Shown here: positions 26,161-34,061 of the stretch, piece after piece
How positions within the stretch are numbered: position 1 is the stretch's first letter
How the letters are laid out: each line of letters begins with the position of its first letter
DNA from: Pseudomonas sp. R5-89-07
GTDB taxonomy: Bacteria; Pseudomonadota; Gammaproteobacteria; Pseudomonadales; Pseudomonadaceae
Reading direction: 5' to 3'
Length of the DNA stretch: 64,000 nucleotides
NCBI RefSeq assembly: GCF_003851685.1
Contig: NZ_CP027727.1
Coordinates: 2,418,001-2,482,000, forward strand
The notes under the pieces: generated by a model
Databases searched by the model: none
Told to the model about the DNA's origin: nothing
Seen by the model: the letters and a program-made list of their open reading frames with translations, nothing else
Program-made: the position numbers and the translations under genes

Positions 26161-27483
26161 ATGCTCTCAATCCGCAAAGCCGCACTTGCCCCTGCGCTGC
26201 TGCTGTCCGGCCTCGCCGTGACCCTGCCCAGCCAGGCCGCCGACACCGTGACCATCGCCACGGTCAACAACAGCGACATGATCCGCATGCAGCGCCTGTC
26301 CAAGGTGTTCGAAGCACAGCATCCGGACATCCGTCTCAACTGGGTGGTGCTTGAAGAAAACGTGCTGCGCCAGCGCCTCACCACCGATATCGCCACCCAG
26401 GGTGGGCAATTCGACGTGCTGACCATTGGCACCTACGAAACCCCGCTGTGGGGCGCCAAGCACTGGTTGGAGCCGCTGACCGAACTGCCGGCCGACTACG
26501 ATGCCGAAGATATCTTCCCCGCGGTGCGCCAGGGCCTGTCGGTCAACGGCACGCTCTACGCCTTGCCGTTCTACGGCGAAAGCACCGTGACCTATTACCG
26601 CACCGACCTGTTCAAGCAGGCCGGCCTGAGCATGCCCGCGCAGCCCACCTGGACCCAGCTCGGCGAATTCGCCGCCAAGCTGACGGTCAAGGACAAGGAC
26701 CAATATGGCCTGTGCCTGCGCGGCAAGGCCGGTTGGGGCGAGAACATTGCGCTGCTGAGCACCATGGCCAATGCGTTCGGCGCGCGCTGGTTCGATGAGC
26801 AGTGGAAGCCTGAACTGACCAGCCCCGAGTGGACGGCCGCGGCCAATTTCTACGTCAACAGCCTCAAGCAATATGGCCCGCCGGGCGTGTCGAGCAACGG
26901 CTTCAACGAAACCCTGGCGTTGTTCAACAGCGGCAAGTGTGCGATCTGGGTCGATGCCAGCGTCGCCGGCTCCTTCACCACCGACACCCGCCAGAGCAAA
27001 GTCGCTGACCGCGTAGGTTTCGCCGCCGCGCCCACCGAGGTCACCGACAAGGGCTCTTCCTGGCTCTACGCCTGGTCGCTGGCCATCCCGGCCACCTCCA
27101 GGCACAAGGACGCGGCCAAGGCTTTTATCAGTTGGGCGACGTCCAAGGACTACATCCAGCTGGTCGCGGATAAAGAGGGCATCACCAACGTACCGCCTGG
27201 CACGCGGCAATCGACCTACAGCGAGGCGTACCTGAACGCAGCGCCGTTTGCCCAAGTCACCCTGCAGATGATGAAGCACGCCGACCCGGCCCATCCCTCG
27301 GCCAAACCGGTGCCGTACGTGGGCATCCAGTACGTGACGATTCCCGAGTTCCAGGCCATCGGCACCTCCGTCGGCAAGCTGTTTTCGGCGGCGCTCACCG
27401 GCGGCATGTCGGTGGACCAGGCGTTGCAGCAGGCGCAGTCCACCACTGAGCGCGAGATGAAGCGTGCCGGTTATCCCAAGTAA
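26161..27483 (+). CDS. polyol (sorbitol/mannitol) ABC transporter substrate-binding protein
   Basis: 440 residues, extracellular solute-binding protein family 1. The ATG at 26161 gives a clean signal peptide (LAPALLLSGLAVTLPSQA, cleavage before ADTVT); the upstream GTG at 26149 is less likely. Motifs VFEAQHPDIRLNWVVLEENVLRQRLTTDI, FDVLTIGTYETPLWG and LPFYGESTVTYYRTDLF match SmoE/MtlE-type sorbitol/mannitol-binding proteins. It binds polyol in the periplasm for an ABC importer. Unusually, the next gene is the dehydrogenase, and no permease or ATPase gene follows, so the rest of the importer must be elsewhere or lost. Divergent AraC gene is the likely activator. Confidence 0.87.
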   Translation: MLSIRKAALAPALLLSGLAVTLPSQAADTVTIATVNNSDMIRMQRLSKVFEAQHPDIRLNWVVLEENVLRQRLTTDIATQGGQFDVLTIGTYETPLWGAKHWLEPLTELPADYDAEDIFPAVRQGLSVNGTLYALPFYGESTVTYYRTDLFKQAGLSMPAQPTWTQLGEFAAKLTVKDKDQYGLCLRGKAGWGENIALLSTMANAFGARWFDEQWKPELTSPEWTAAANFYVNSLKQYGPPGVSSNGFNETLALFNSGKCAIWVDASVAGSFTTDTRQSKVADRVGFAAAPTEVTDKGSSWLYAWSLAIPATSRHKDAAKAFISWATSKDYIQLVADKEGITNVPPGTRQSTYSEAYLNAAPFAQVTLQMMKHADPAHPSAKPVPYVGIQYVTIPEFQAIGTSVGKLFSAALTGGMSVDQALQQAQSTTEREMKRAGYPK

Positions 27484-27500
27484 TGCCACAGGACACCTCG

Positions 27501-28274
27501 ATGAAACGACTTGAAGGAAAGAGCGCGCTGATCACCGGATCGGCGCGCGGGATCGGCCGCGCGTTTGCCCAGGCCTATATCCAGGAAGGCGCCACCGTCG
27601 CCATTGCCGACATCAACCTGCAGCGCGCCGAGCAGACGGCCGCCGAATTGGGCCCCCAGGCGTATGCGGTGGCGATGGACGTCACCGATCAGGCCTCGAT
27701 TGACGCGGCAATGGCCGCCGTGGTCGCCCATGCCGGCAAGCTGGATATCCTGGTTAATAACGCGGCACTGTTCGACCTGGCGCCCATCGTCGACATCACC
27801 CGCGACAGCTATGAACGGCTGTTTTCGATCAACGTGGCCGGTACGCTGTTTACCTTGCAGGCCGCCGCGCGGCAGATGATCGCGCAGGGCCATGGCGGCA
27901 AGATCATCAACATGGCCAGCCAGGCCGGACGGCGCGGCGAGGCGCTGGTGGCAGTGTATTGCGCGACCAAGGCGGCGGTGATCAGCCTGACGCAATCGGC
28001 GGGGCTGAATCTGATCAAGCAGGGCATCAACGTCAATGCCATCGCTCCGGGTGTGGTGGACGGTGAACACTGGGATGGGGTGGATGCGCTGTTCGCCAGG
28101 CATGAAGGGCTGGCGCCGGGGGAGAAGAAGAAGCGGGTGGGGGAGGAGGTGCCTTATGGGCGGATGGGCACGGCGCAGGACCTGACCGGTATGGCGATCT
28201 TTCTGGCTTCGAAAGAGGCGGATTATGTGGTTGCACAGACCTATAACGTCGATGGCGGCAACTGGATGAGCTAG
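27501..28274 (+). CDS. sorbitol dehydrogenase (L-iditol 2-dehydrogenase), SDR family
   Basis: 257-residue NAD-dependent short-chain dehydrogenase that oxidises sorbitol to fructose. Seen: the cofactor motif TGSARGIG, the NNAA motif (LVNNAALFDLAPI), catalytic serine in MASQAGRRGEAL, and YCATK with the catalytic Tyr and Lys. The stretch INVNAIAPGVVDGEHWDGVDALF and the C-terminus NVDGGNWMS are very close to SmoS/PolS sorbitol dehydrogenases. Start taken at 27501 (AGGA seven bases upstream); an ATG at 27483 overlaps the previous stop. Co-transcribed with the polyol-binding protein. Confidence 0.92.
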   Translation: MKRLEGKSALITGSARGIGRAFAQAYIQEGATVAIADINLQRAEQTAAELGPQAYAVAMDVTDQASIDAAMAAVVAHAGKLDILVNNAALFDLAPIVDITRDSYERLFSINVAGTLFTLQAAARQMIAQGHGGKIINMASQAGRRGEALVAVYCATKAAVISLTQSAGLNLIKQGINVNAIAPGVVDGEHWDGVDALFARHEGLAPGEKKKRVGEEVPYGRMGTAQDLTGMAIFLASKEADYVVAQTYNVDGGNWMS

Positions 28275-28322
28275 CGACAGTCGGTGAGCTTGCTCCCATG
28301 GCGAGCTGACAGGCGAAGTGGG

Positions 28323-28346
28323 CTGTCAGGTCGCCATCGGGGGCAT
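28323..28346. repeat. REP remnant
   Basis: CTGTCAGGTCGCCATCGGGGGC matches the outer arm of the REP at 22831 (CTGTCAGGCCGCCATCGGGGGC) but stops before the central AAGCCCCC. It is a decayed copy in the region between the dehydrogenase and nrtR, which is otherwise empty. Confidence 0.6.
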
Positions 28347-28387
28347 CAGTTGGATAGGCGTCGGCTTCCTTGGATCAGGATGCCCGG

Positions 28388-29080
28388 TCATTCGGCAAAA
28401 CTGCGGTCGAAGAAGTAAATTTCTCCGGGCTTCAGTATCTCCAGCGTTGCCTGTGGCCTGCCGCCTTCACCCTGCTTCTTGCGCCCTGTCTCACGTAAGT
28501 ATCCCGCCTCCGTCAGCTTCAACAATCGCTGGCGAATACTGGTCTTGAGCACCGGCCGCGCCAGCACCAGGGAAAAAATGGTGGTCGCTTGCGGCGCACT
28601 GAATTCCTTGCCCAGGAACATCAGCGGCAAGCTGCTGTACAGCGACTTGGACAGCAGCCGTTCCTGCACCGCCGCGACGATCAGGTTGTGGTCGAAGGGC
28701 AACTTGATACTGCCGTCCGCCACTGCGTTCAGCGAAAACCAGGCCTGATGCTCAGCCAGTGTCACCTCATCCGCCACAATTGCCAGGTAGTGAGTGGACG
28801 ACGACCAGCAGCGTGGGTCACGAAACGCATCCCCCACCGTGCCAACCTGCTCGCTCCAGGCCAGGTCCAGGCCGACTTTGTCACTGGTGCGCAGCCGTTC
28901 CACGGCATCCTTGAGGCTCAAGTCCGGTACATCCCCGTTCACCACCACGCCCGGCAGCGCCCAATGCCCGGCGAAGGGCTCGGCCTCGCGTTTGTTCAGC
29001 AACAGTTTGAGTTCGCCCGAGGCGCGGCAGTAAAACAGCACGCACAGGTCGACGGTGTGGAGGTAGGCACTAAGTGGCAT
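28388..29080 (-). CDS. nrtR: NrtR-type Nudix transcriptional regulator of NAD metabolism
   Basis: About 230 residues from the ATG at 29080 (AAGGAC just upstream; the frame opens earlier but is not NrtR-like). N-terminal Nudix-like domain: VDLCVLFYCRASGELKLLLNKR, FAGHWALPGVVVNGD, in which the Nudix box is degenerate. C-terminal winged helix: FLGKEFSAPQATTIFSLVL and RQRLLKLTEAGYLRETGRKKQGEGGRP. This matches NrtR, a repressor that senses ADP-ribose or related NAD metabolites. It is divergent from pncA-pncB-nadE, with a palindromic site between. Confidence 0.88.
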   Translation of the reverse strand: MPLSAYLHTVDLCVLFYCRASGELKLLLNKREAEPFAGHWALPGVVVNGDVPDLSLKDAVERLRTSDKVGLDLAWSEQVGTVGDAFRDPRCWSSSTHYLAIVADEVTLAEHQAWFSLNAVADGSIKLPFDHNLIVAAVQERLLSKSLYSSLPLMFLGKEFSAPQATTIFSLVLARPVLKTSIRQRLLKLTEAGYLRETGRKKQGEGGRPQATLEILKPGEIYFFDRSFAE

Positions 29081-29177
29081 GTGAAGTCCTTCTGAACGGC
29101 TATCGGCACAGTCTAGCGAAACGAGCGGCGATGTCATGTACTTTCCTGGGCGCAATCTTATAAAAGTCTGTTGCAAT

Positions 29178-29200
29178 AAAAGTACATGACGTGTACTTTT
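29178..29200. promoter_or_regulatory. palindromic NrtR operator upstream of pncA
   Basis: Perfect 9-base arms AAAAGTACA (29178-29186) and TGTACTTTT (29192-29200) with a 5-base centre, 25 bases before the pncA start codon. It lies between nrtR and the NAD salvage genes and is the obvious repressor site. A half-site TGTACTTT recurs at 29137-29144, nearer nrtR. Confidence 0.8.
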
Positions 29201-29224
29201 GTTTCAGGCCACTGGAGAATCACC

Positions 29225-29872
29225 ATGACCCTCACAAGAACTGCCATCGCTTCCTTCGATGTCGATGCCCAGAAAAGTTTCACGCCGCTGTGCCCCGACG
29301 AGTTGCCCGTAGCCGGCGGTGATCTGATCGGTGCCGAGCTCAACTACATGGCCAGCCTTGCCGGGCATCGCATCGGCAGCAAGGACGCCCACACCCCGCA
29401 CGCGCCCTGGGTGGTCGCGCAGCACAGCCAGATGCTGCAACCCACCGGCCTGGCCCACGCCGATGTCACTTGGGTCAGCCACTGCGTACCCGGTACCGAG
29501 GGCTTCGCCTTGTTGGATGAGCTGCCCACCCCGTACGACTACGACTACTTCATCTGGAAGGGTGTCGAACCCGACCTGCACCCCTACGGCGCCTGCTACC
29601 ACGACCTGCATGACAAGTTATCGACGGGCGTCATCGAATACCTCAAGGCCCACGGTATCGTTCGCGTCATCGTCGGTGGCCTGGCCCTGGACTACTGCGT
29701 CAAGACCACCGCCTTGCAACTGCTCAGCGCTGGGTTGCAGGTGGTGCTGCACCTGCCGGCGTGTCGAGCGATCACCGAGGAGGGCGCTGTTCAGGCCGTC
29801 AATGAGTTGCTCAAGGCCGGTGCTGTCATCAGCAGTACCCGCGAAGAACTGGCCGTGATGGCCCTGCGTTAA
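29225..29872 (+). CDS. pncA: nicotinamidase (isochorismatase-like hydrolase)
   Basis: 215 residues from the ATG at 29225 (GGAG seven bases upstream). Hydrolyses nicotinamide to nicotinate. The catalytic triad is visible: Asp in SFDVDAQKSF, Lys in FIWKGVEPD and Cys in GLALDYCVKTT. The metal-binding stretch SKDAHTPHAPW is present. First gene of pncA-pncB-nadE, placed directly behind the NrtR site. Confidence 0.93.
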   Translation: MTLTRTAIASFDVDAQKSFTPLCPDELPVAGGDLIGAELNYMASLAGHRIGSKDAHTPHAPWVVAQHSQMLQPTGLAHADVTWVSHCVPGTEGFALLDELPTPYDYDYFIWKGVEPDLHPYGACYHDLHDKLSTGVIEYLKAHGIVRVIVGGLALDYCVKTTALQLLSAGLQVVLHLPACRAITEEGAVQAVNELLKAGAVISSTREELAVMALR

Positions 29873-29883
29873 GGAGATGCCCC

Positions 29884-31101
29884 ATGGAAAGCGCCTATGA
29901 CGACGAATCCCCGGTAATCCAGGGCTTGCTCGACACCGACTACTACACCTTCACCATGATGCAGGCGGTGCTGCACCAGCATCCCAACGTGGACGTGGAG
30001 TACAACTTCATCGTCCGCTCCAGGGAAAAACTCGGCCACCTGATTCCTGCGCTGCGAACCGAGCTGGAAAAACTTGCCGGCCTGCAGATGCGTGAAGGTG
30101 AGCTGCGCTTCCTGTTCAACCCGCGCTTTCGCGAATATCTCACGCCGGATTACGAGCGATTTCTCGGCCTGTTTCGCTTCGACCTGCGCTATATCCACGT
30201 GAGTGAAGTGGACGGTCAACTGAACATCCGCGTAATCGGCCCGATGCTGCACTGCATCATGTTCGAGCAACCGATATTGGCGCTGGTCAGTGAACTGCGC
30301 AATCGCGAAAGATACCCCGACGTGACCCTTGAAGACGTCACCCGCAAGCTCTATCAGAAGTTCGACTGGCTGGAGAAAAACCTCAGCCGTGAGGAGCTCG
30401 CCGACCTGCGCGTATCCGACTTCTCCACCCGCCGGCGCCTGTCATTCAAGGCACAGCGCGAAGTGGTAGACATCATGCGCCGCGACTTTCCCGGCCAGTT
30501 CCTCGGTACCAGCAACGCGCACCTGGCCTACGAATTCGACTTGCCACTCATCGGCACCATGGCCCACCAATGGTTGATGGTGCACCAGCAACTGGGCCGT
30601 CTGCGTGAAAGCCAGAATGCTGCTCTGGAAAACTGGGTGCGTGAATACCGTGGCCGCCTGGGGGTCGCCCTGACCGACTGCATCAGCACCGACTTTTTCC
30701 TCAAGGATTTCGACCTGTACTTCGCCAAGCTCTACGACGGCCTGCGCCAGGACTCCGGTGACCCTATCGCCTGGGCCGACAAAGTCCTGGCCAGATATAA
30801 GGAACTCGGCATTGACCCCATGACCAAAGACCTTATGTTCTCCGATGGTCTGAATTTCGAAAAATGCCTGCCGATCCTGCGCCACATTCGTGGCAAGGCC
30901 CGGTTCGGTTTCGGCATGGGCACCAGCCTGGCCTGCGATGTGGACGGTGTCGAGCCGCTGAGCATTGTGATGAAGCTGGTGCGGGTACACGGGGAGCCGG
31001 TGGTGAAATTCTCCGATGACCCGGTCAAGAACGTCTGCGAAGACCCGTCGTTTTTGCAGTACGCGGCACAGGTATTCAACGTTGGTAGCGTGGAGGAATG
31101 A
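29884..31101 (+). CDS. pncB: nicotinate phosphoribosyltransferase
   Basis: 405 residues; converts nicotinate and PRPP to nicotinate mononucleotide. Typical N-terminus LLDTDYYTFTMMQAVLHQHP and conserved DFSTRRRLSF, GTSNAHLAYEF, DCISTDFFLKDF, and GFGMGTSLACD are all present. Starts 12 bases after pncA and ends one base before nadE's ATG, supporting one transcript. Confidence 0.95.
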   Translation: MESAYDDESPVIQGLLDTDYYTFTMMQAVLHQHPNVDVEYNFIVRSREKLGHLIPALRTELEKLAGLQMREGELRFLFNPRFREYLTPDYERFLGLFRFDLRYIHVSEVDGQLNIRVIGPMLHCIMFEQPILALVSELRNRERYPDVTLEDVTRKLYQKFDWLEKNLSREELADLRVSDFSTRRRLSFKAQREVVDIMRRDFPGQFLGTSNAHLAYEFDLPLIGTMAHQWLMVHQQLGRLRESQNAALENWVREYRGRLGVALTDCISTDFFLKDFDLYFAKLYDGLRQDSGDPIAWADKVLARYKELGIDPMTKDLMFSDGLNFEKCLPILRHIRGKARFGFGMGTSLACDVDGVEPLSIVMKLVRVHGEPVVKFSDDPVKNVCEDPSFLQYAAQVFNVGSVEE

Positions 31102-31102
31102 C

Positions 31103-31918
31103 ATGCACACTCAAGAACGGATCGCGCATGAGCTGAACGTCGACCGCTCGCTGGTCAAAGGCGGCGAGACCCAGGAAATTCAACGGCGCATCGATTTCAT
31201 CAAGACAACCTTGCGCAATTCAGGCTGCAAGGCCCTGGTGCTGGGCATCAGTGGCGGCGTCGACTCTCTGGTGGCCGGGCGCCTGTGCCAGCTGGCGGTG
31301 GAGCAACTGCGCGATGACGATTACCCCGCGCGTTTCATTGCCATGCGGCTGCCCTACAAGAGCCAGGCGGATGAGCACGACGCGACCGCCTCTCTGGAAT
31401 TTATCCGCCCCGACCAGACCGAAACCCTGAACATCGCCGCCGGCGTCGACGGGTTGATGTCCAGCCTGTCTGTCGCGGACGTCAGCGCCGAGCGCGCGGA
31501 CTTCATCAAGGGCAACGTCAAGGCGCGGGCACGGATGATCGCCCAGTACGCCGTGGCCAATCTGCATAACGGCCTGGTGGTGGGCACTGACCAGGGCGCC
31601 GAGGCCTTGATGGGGTTTTTCACCAAGTTCGGTGATGGTGCCTGCGACCTCGCACCGCTGTCCGGCCTGACCAAGACCCAGGTGCGCCTGCTGGGTGCGG
31701 GCCTCGGCGCACCGGCTGGGCTGGTCGGCAAACTGCCCACCGCCGACCTGGAAGAGCTGGCACCGGGCAAAGCTGACGAGCTGGCCTACGGCTGCACCTA
31801 TGCAGAGATCGATGCTTACCTGATGGGCGAGCCGGTCAGTGAGCGGGTGAGGGCGATCGTCGAGGAGGCGTACCGCAAGACAGCGCACAAACGCGCGCTG
31901 CCCTTTGTGCCGGCGTGA
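31103..31918 (+). CDS. nadE: NH3-dependent NAD+ synthetase
   Basis: 271 residues; amidates deamido-NAD to NAD using ATP and ammonia. Starts at the ATG at 31103 with GGAGG six bases upstream. The pyrophosphatase P-loop GISGGVDS is intact, along with MRLPYKSQADEHDA, GTDQGAEALMGFFTKFGDG and PLSGLTKTQVR. There is no glutaminase domain, so it is the ammonia-dependent type. Its stop abuts the convergent substrate-binding protein gene with no gap. Together with pncA and pncB it completes the route from nicotinamide to NAD except for nicotinate mononucleotide adenylylation (NadD). Confidence 0.95.
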   Translation: MHTQERIAHELNVDRSLVKGGETQEIQRRIDFIKTTLRNSGCKALVLGISGGVDSLVAGRLCQLAVEQLRDDDYPARFIAMRLPYKSQADEHDATASLEFIRPDQTETLNIAAGVDGLMSSLSVADVSAERADFIKGNVKARARMIAQYAVANLHNGLVVGTDQGAEALMGFFTKFGDGACDLAPLSGLTKTQVRLLGAGLGAPAGLVGKLPTADLEELAPGKADELAYGCTYAEIDAYLMGEPVSERVRAIVEEAYRKTAHKRALPFVPA

Positions 31919-32950
31919 TCAACGCTCGATCGACCGACTCCAGCGCGCGTTCCACTCCGGCCGCGCCTGGTTGACCTGGTCCCAGTCGATTGAAATCGCC
32001 GTCTGCAGATAACCTTGCATCGCTTCCACGCGGGCGCGGGTTTTGTCGGTGGTCGGGGTGGTCGGGTTCGACGGGATCTGGTCGCCTTCCTCCAGCGCCG
32101 GCGCCTGGGCCTGGGCGGTCAGCAGGAACGCGGCGAGTTTCTGTGCCAGTTCCGGCTGATCGTTGCGCGCGATCACACATTCGGCCACGTTCAGCACCAC
32201 CGCGCCTTCCTTGGGCTGGGCATATTCCATGGGCACGCCCAGCAGCTTCTGGGTAGCCACTTGGGTGGGGGTAAGAGGGAAGATCGCGGCTTCGTCGGTT
32301 TGCACCATTTCGGAGATTTTTGCCGAGCTGGCGATGTATTCCAGCACGTTGGGGCCAACGGTTTTTGGCCAGGCCTTGAAGCCCGGCTCCACGTTGGTCT
32401 CGTCGCCGCCCTGGATGCGATTGAACATCAGGAAGCCATGCAGACCGAAGGTGGAGGAGGCCAGCGACTGGAACACCACTTTTTCCTTGAAGCGCGGGTC
32501 GGCCAGGTCCATCCACGAGGTCGGCGCCGCCCAGCCTTGCTCCTTGAACATCTTGGCGTTGTAGCCAAGGCCAGTGACGCCGAGCGTTACGGCTACGGCC
32601 TGGTCCTTGATTTTCGCCTTGGCCGGGATCTGCTCCAAAGGCGGGCTGGGCGCGAGTGTGTCGCACAGGCCCATGGAGATGGCGCGGTACATGATGCCGT
32701 CGTCGAGGAACATCACGTGCATCTGCGGGTTGTCTTTGTTGGCCTGGACCTTGGCGAGGATGTCCGAGGAGGTGCCCGGCACGATGACCACCTTGACGTT
32801 GTTGGCCTTTTCGAAGGCGGGCAGCACTTTATCGGCATAGACCCGTTCCATGGTGCCGCCGTTCATGCCCAGGTACAGCGTGGGCGCGGCGTGGGCACTG
32901 GAGGCGAGCAAGGCTAAGGACAAGCAGGACAGCACACTACGTGGGTTCAT
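31919..32950 (-). CDS. periplasmic substrate-binding protein of polyamine-type ABC transporter
   Basis: 343 residues from the ATG at 32950 (GAGAGGAAA upstream; the longer open frame has no signal peptide). Signal peptide LSCLSLALLASSAHA. The mature sequence (TLYLGMNGGTMERVYADKVLPAFEK, VVIVPGTSSDILAKVQA, LGVTGLGYNAKMF) fits the Fe/polyamine-type binding proteins (PotD/AfuA-like). Last gene of the operon that starts at 38357 on this strand. The bound compound is unknown, but the oxidase encoded in the same operon suggests an amine, amino acid or opine-like substrate. Confidence 0.85.
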   Translation of the reverse strand: MNPRSVLSCLSLALLASSAHAAPTLYLGMNGGTMERVYADKVLPAFEKANNVKVVIVPGTSSDILAKVQANKDNPQMHVMFLDDGIMYRAISMGLCDTLAPSPPLEQIPAKAKIKDQAVAVTLGVTGLGYNAKMFKEQGWAAPTSWMDLADPRFKEKVVFQSLASSTFGLHGFLMFNRIQGGDETNVEPGFKAWPKTVGPNVLEYIASSAKISEMVQTDEAAIFPLTPTQVATQKLLGVPMEYAQPKEGAVVLNVAECVIARNDQPELAQKLAAFLLTAQAQAPALEEGDQIPSNPTTPTTDKTRARVEAMQGYLQTAISIDWDQVNQARPEWNARWSRSIER

Positions 32951-32963
32951 GGGGTTTTTCCTC

Positions 32964-34061
32964 TCAGGCTTGGAAACGACGGATGGAAAACGCTTCAATG
33001 GGCTGGCGGCTGGCGCCTGTGCAGACGATCTCTGCCAGGGCTTCACCGACCGCGGGGCCGAGCTGGAACCCGGCACCGGCAAAACCGAAACCGTGGAGCA
33101 GGCCGGGTTGGGTACTGCTGGGGCCGATCACCGGTTCATGATCGGGTAGATAACCTTCGGTGCCGCTCCAGGTACGGATGGCCTGTGCGCCGCGCAGGAA
33201 CGGGTACAGTTCACCGGCATTGCGCAGGATCTCCAGCACCGCCGCCTGGCCGGGCCTGGCCTTCTGCGGCCCAAGGGCAAAGCCGCGTCCGCCGCCGAGG
33301 ATGCAATTGCCCCGTGCCACTTGCCGCGCATAGATTCCGCCGCCTTCGACGCCGGTGCTCACGTCCATCACTAGCGGCAACGGCTCGGTCACCAGCATCG
33401 CCGGGTGGGCCGAGACCATCGGCACCGGCTCGCCAAATTGCGCGGCGACACTGCCGGCCCACGCGCCGGCGCAGTTGAGCAGCCAGGGCGCCTGCAGGTG
33501 CAGGCCATTGGCGCAGTGCACCTGGAACCGCTGGCCGTCATGTTCGATTCGGCTCACTTCTGCCTGCTCATAAACGGCGGCGCCACTGCGCTGCGCCGCA
33601 CGGGCGAAGGCCGGCGATACCAGGCGTGGATTGGCGTGGCCATCCTCGGGGCAGAGCGAAGCGCCCACGGCGATATCGCCCACCCACTGGAATCGCTGGC
33701 GCAAGTGGGTGTAATCGAGCAATTGCAGATTCAGGCCAAAGCCACGGGTTTGCGCGGCATAGGCTTGCAGCGCGACAAAGTCTTGATGACTGCGCGCCAG
33801 TTTCAGATGCCCGCAGCGAAGGTATTCGCCGTCGATGCCGATCAACCCGGGCAGGTCAGCCCACAGTTGATGGGCGCGCTGTGACAGCGGTAACTGATGC
33901 AGCGGCCGCCCCTGGCGTCGCACTCCGCCGTAGTTCACGCCGCTGGAATGGGAGCCACAGAAGTCCCGCTCCACCAGCGCCACACGCTGACCCTGGCGCG
34001 CCAGCATCAAGGCCGCCGACGCGCCGACGATGCCGCCGCCCACCACAATCACGTCGATCAC
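32964..34061 (-). CDS. FAD-dependent oxidoreductase, DAO-type (HcnC/OoxB-like subunit)
   Basis: 365 residues, D-amino-acid-oxidase-type flavoprotein. N-terminal FAD-binding GGGIVGASAALMLARQG, then GVNYGGVRRQG, FGFAGAGFQLGPAVGEALAEIV at the C-terminus. It overlaps the preceding gene by four bases (ATGA), indicating translational coupling. In three-subunit systems such as HcnABC, octopine/nopaline oxidases and heteromeric D-hydroxyproline dehydrogenases, this subunit oxidises the amine substrate. The true substrate here is not readable. Confidence 0.83.
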   Translation of the reverse strand: MIDVIVVGGGIVGASAALMLARQGQRVALVERDFCGSHSSGVNYGGVRRQGRPLHQLPLSQRAHQLWADLPGLIGIDGEYLRCGHLKLARSHQDFVALQAYAAQTRGFGLNLQLLDYTHLRQRFQWVGDIAVGASLCPEDGHANPRLVSPAFARAAQRSGAAVYEQAEVSRIEHDGQRFQVHCANGLHLQAPWLLNCAGAWAGSVAAQFGEPVPMVSAHPAMLVTEPLPLVMDVSTGVEGGGIYARQVARGNCILGGGRGFALGPQKARPGQAAVLEILRNAGELYPFLRGAQAIRTWSGTEGYLPDHEPVIGPSSTQPGLLHGFGFAGAGFQLGPAVGEALAEIVCTGASRQPIEAFSIRRFQA

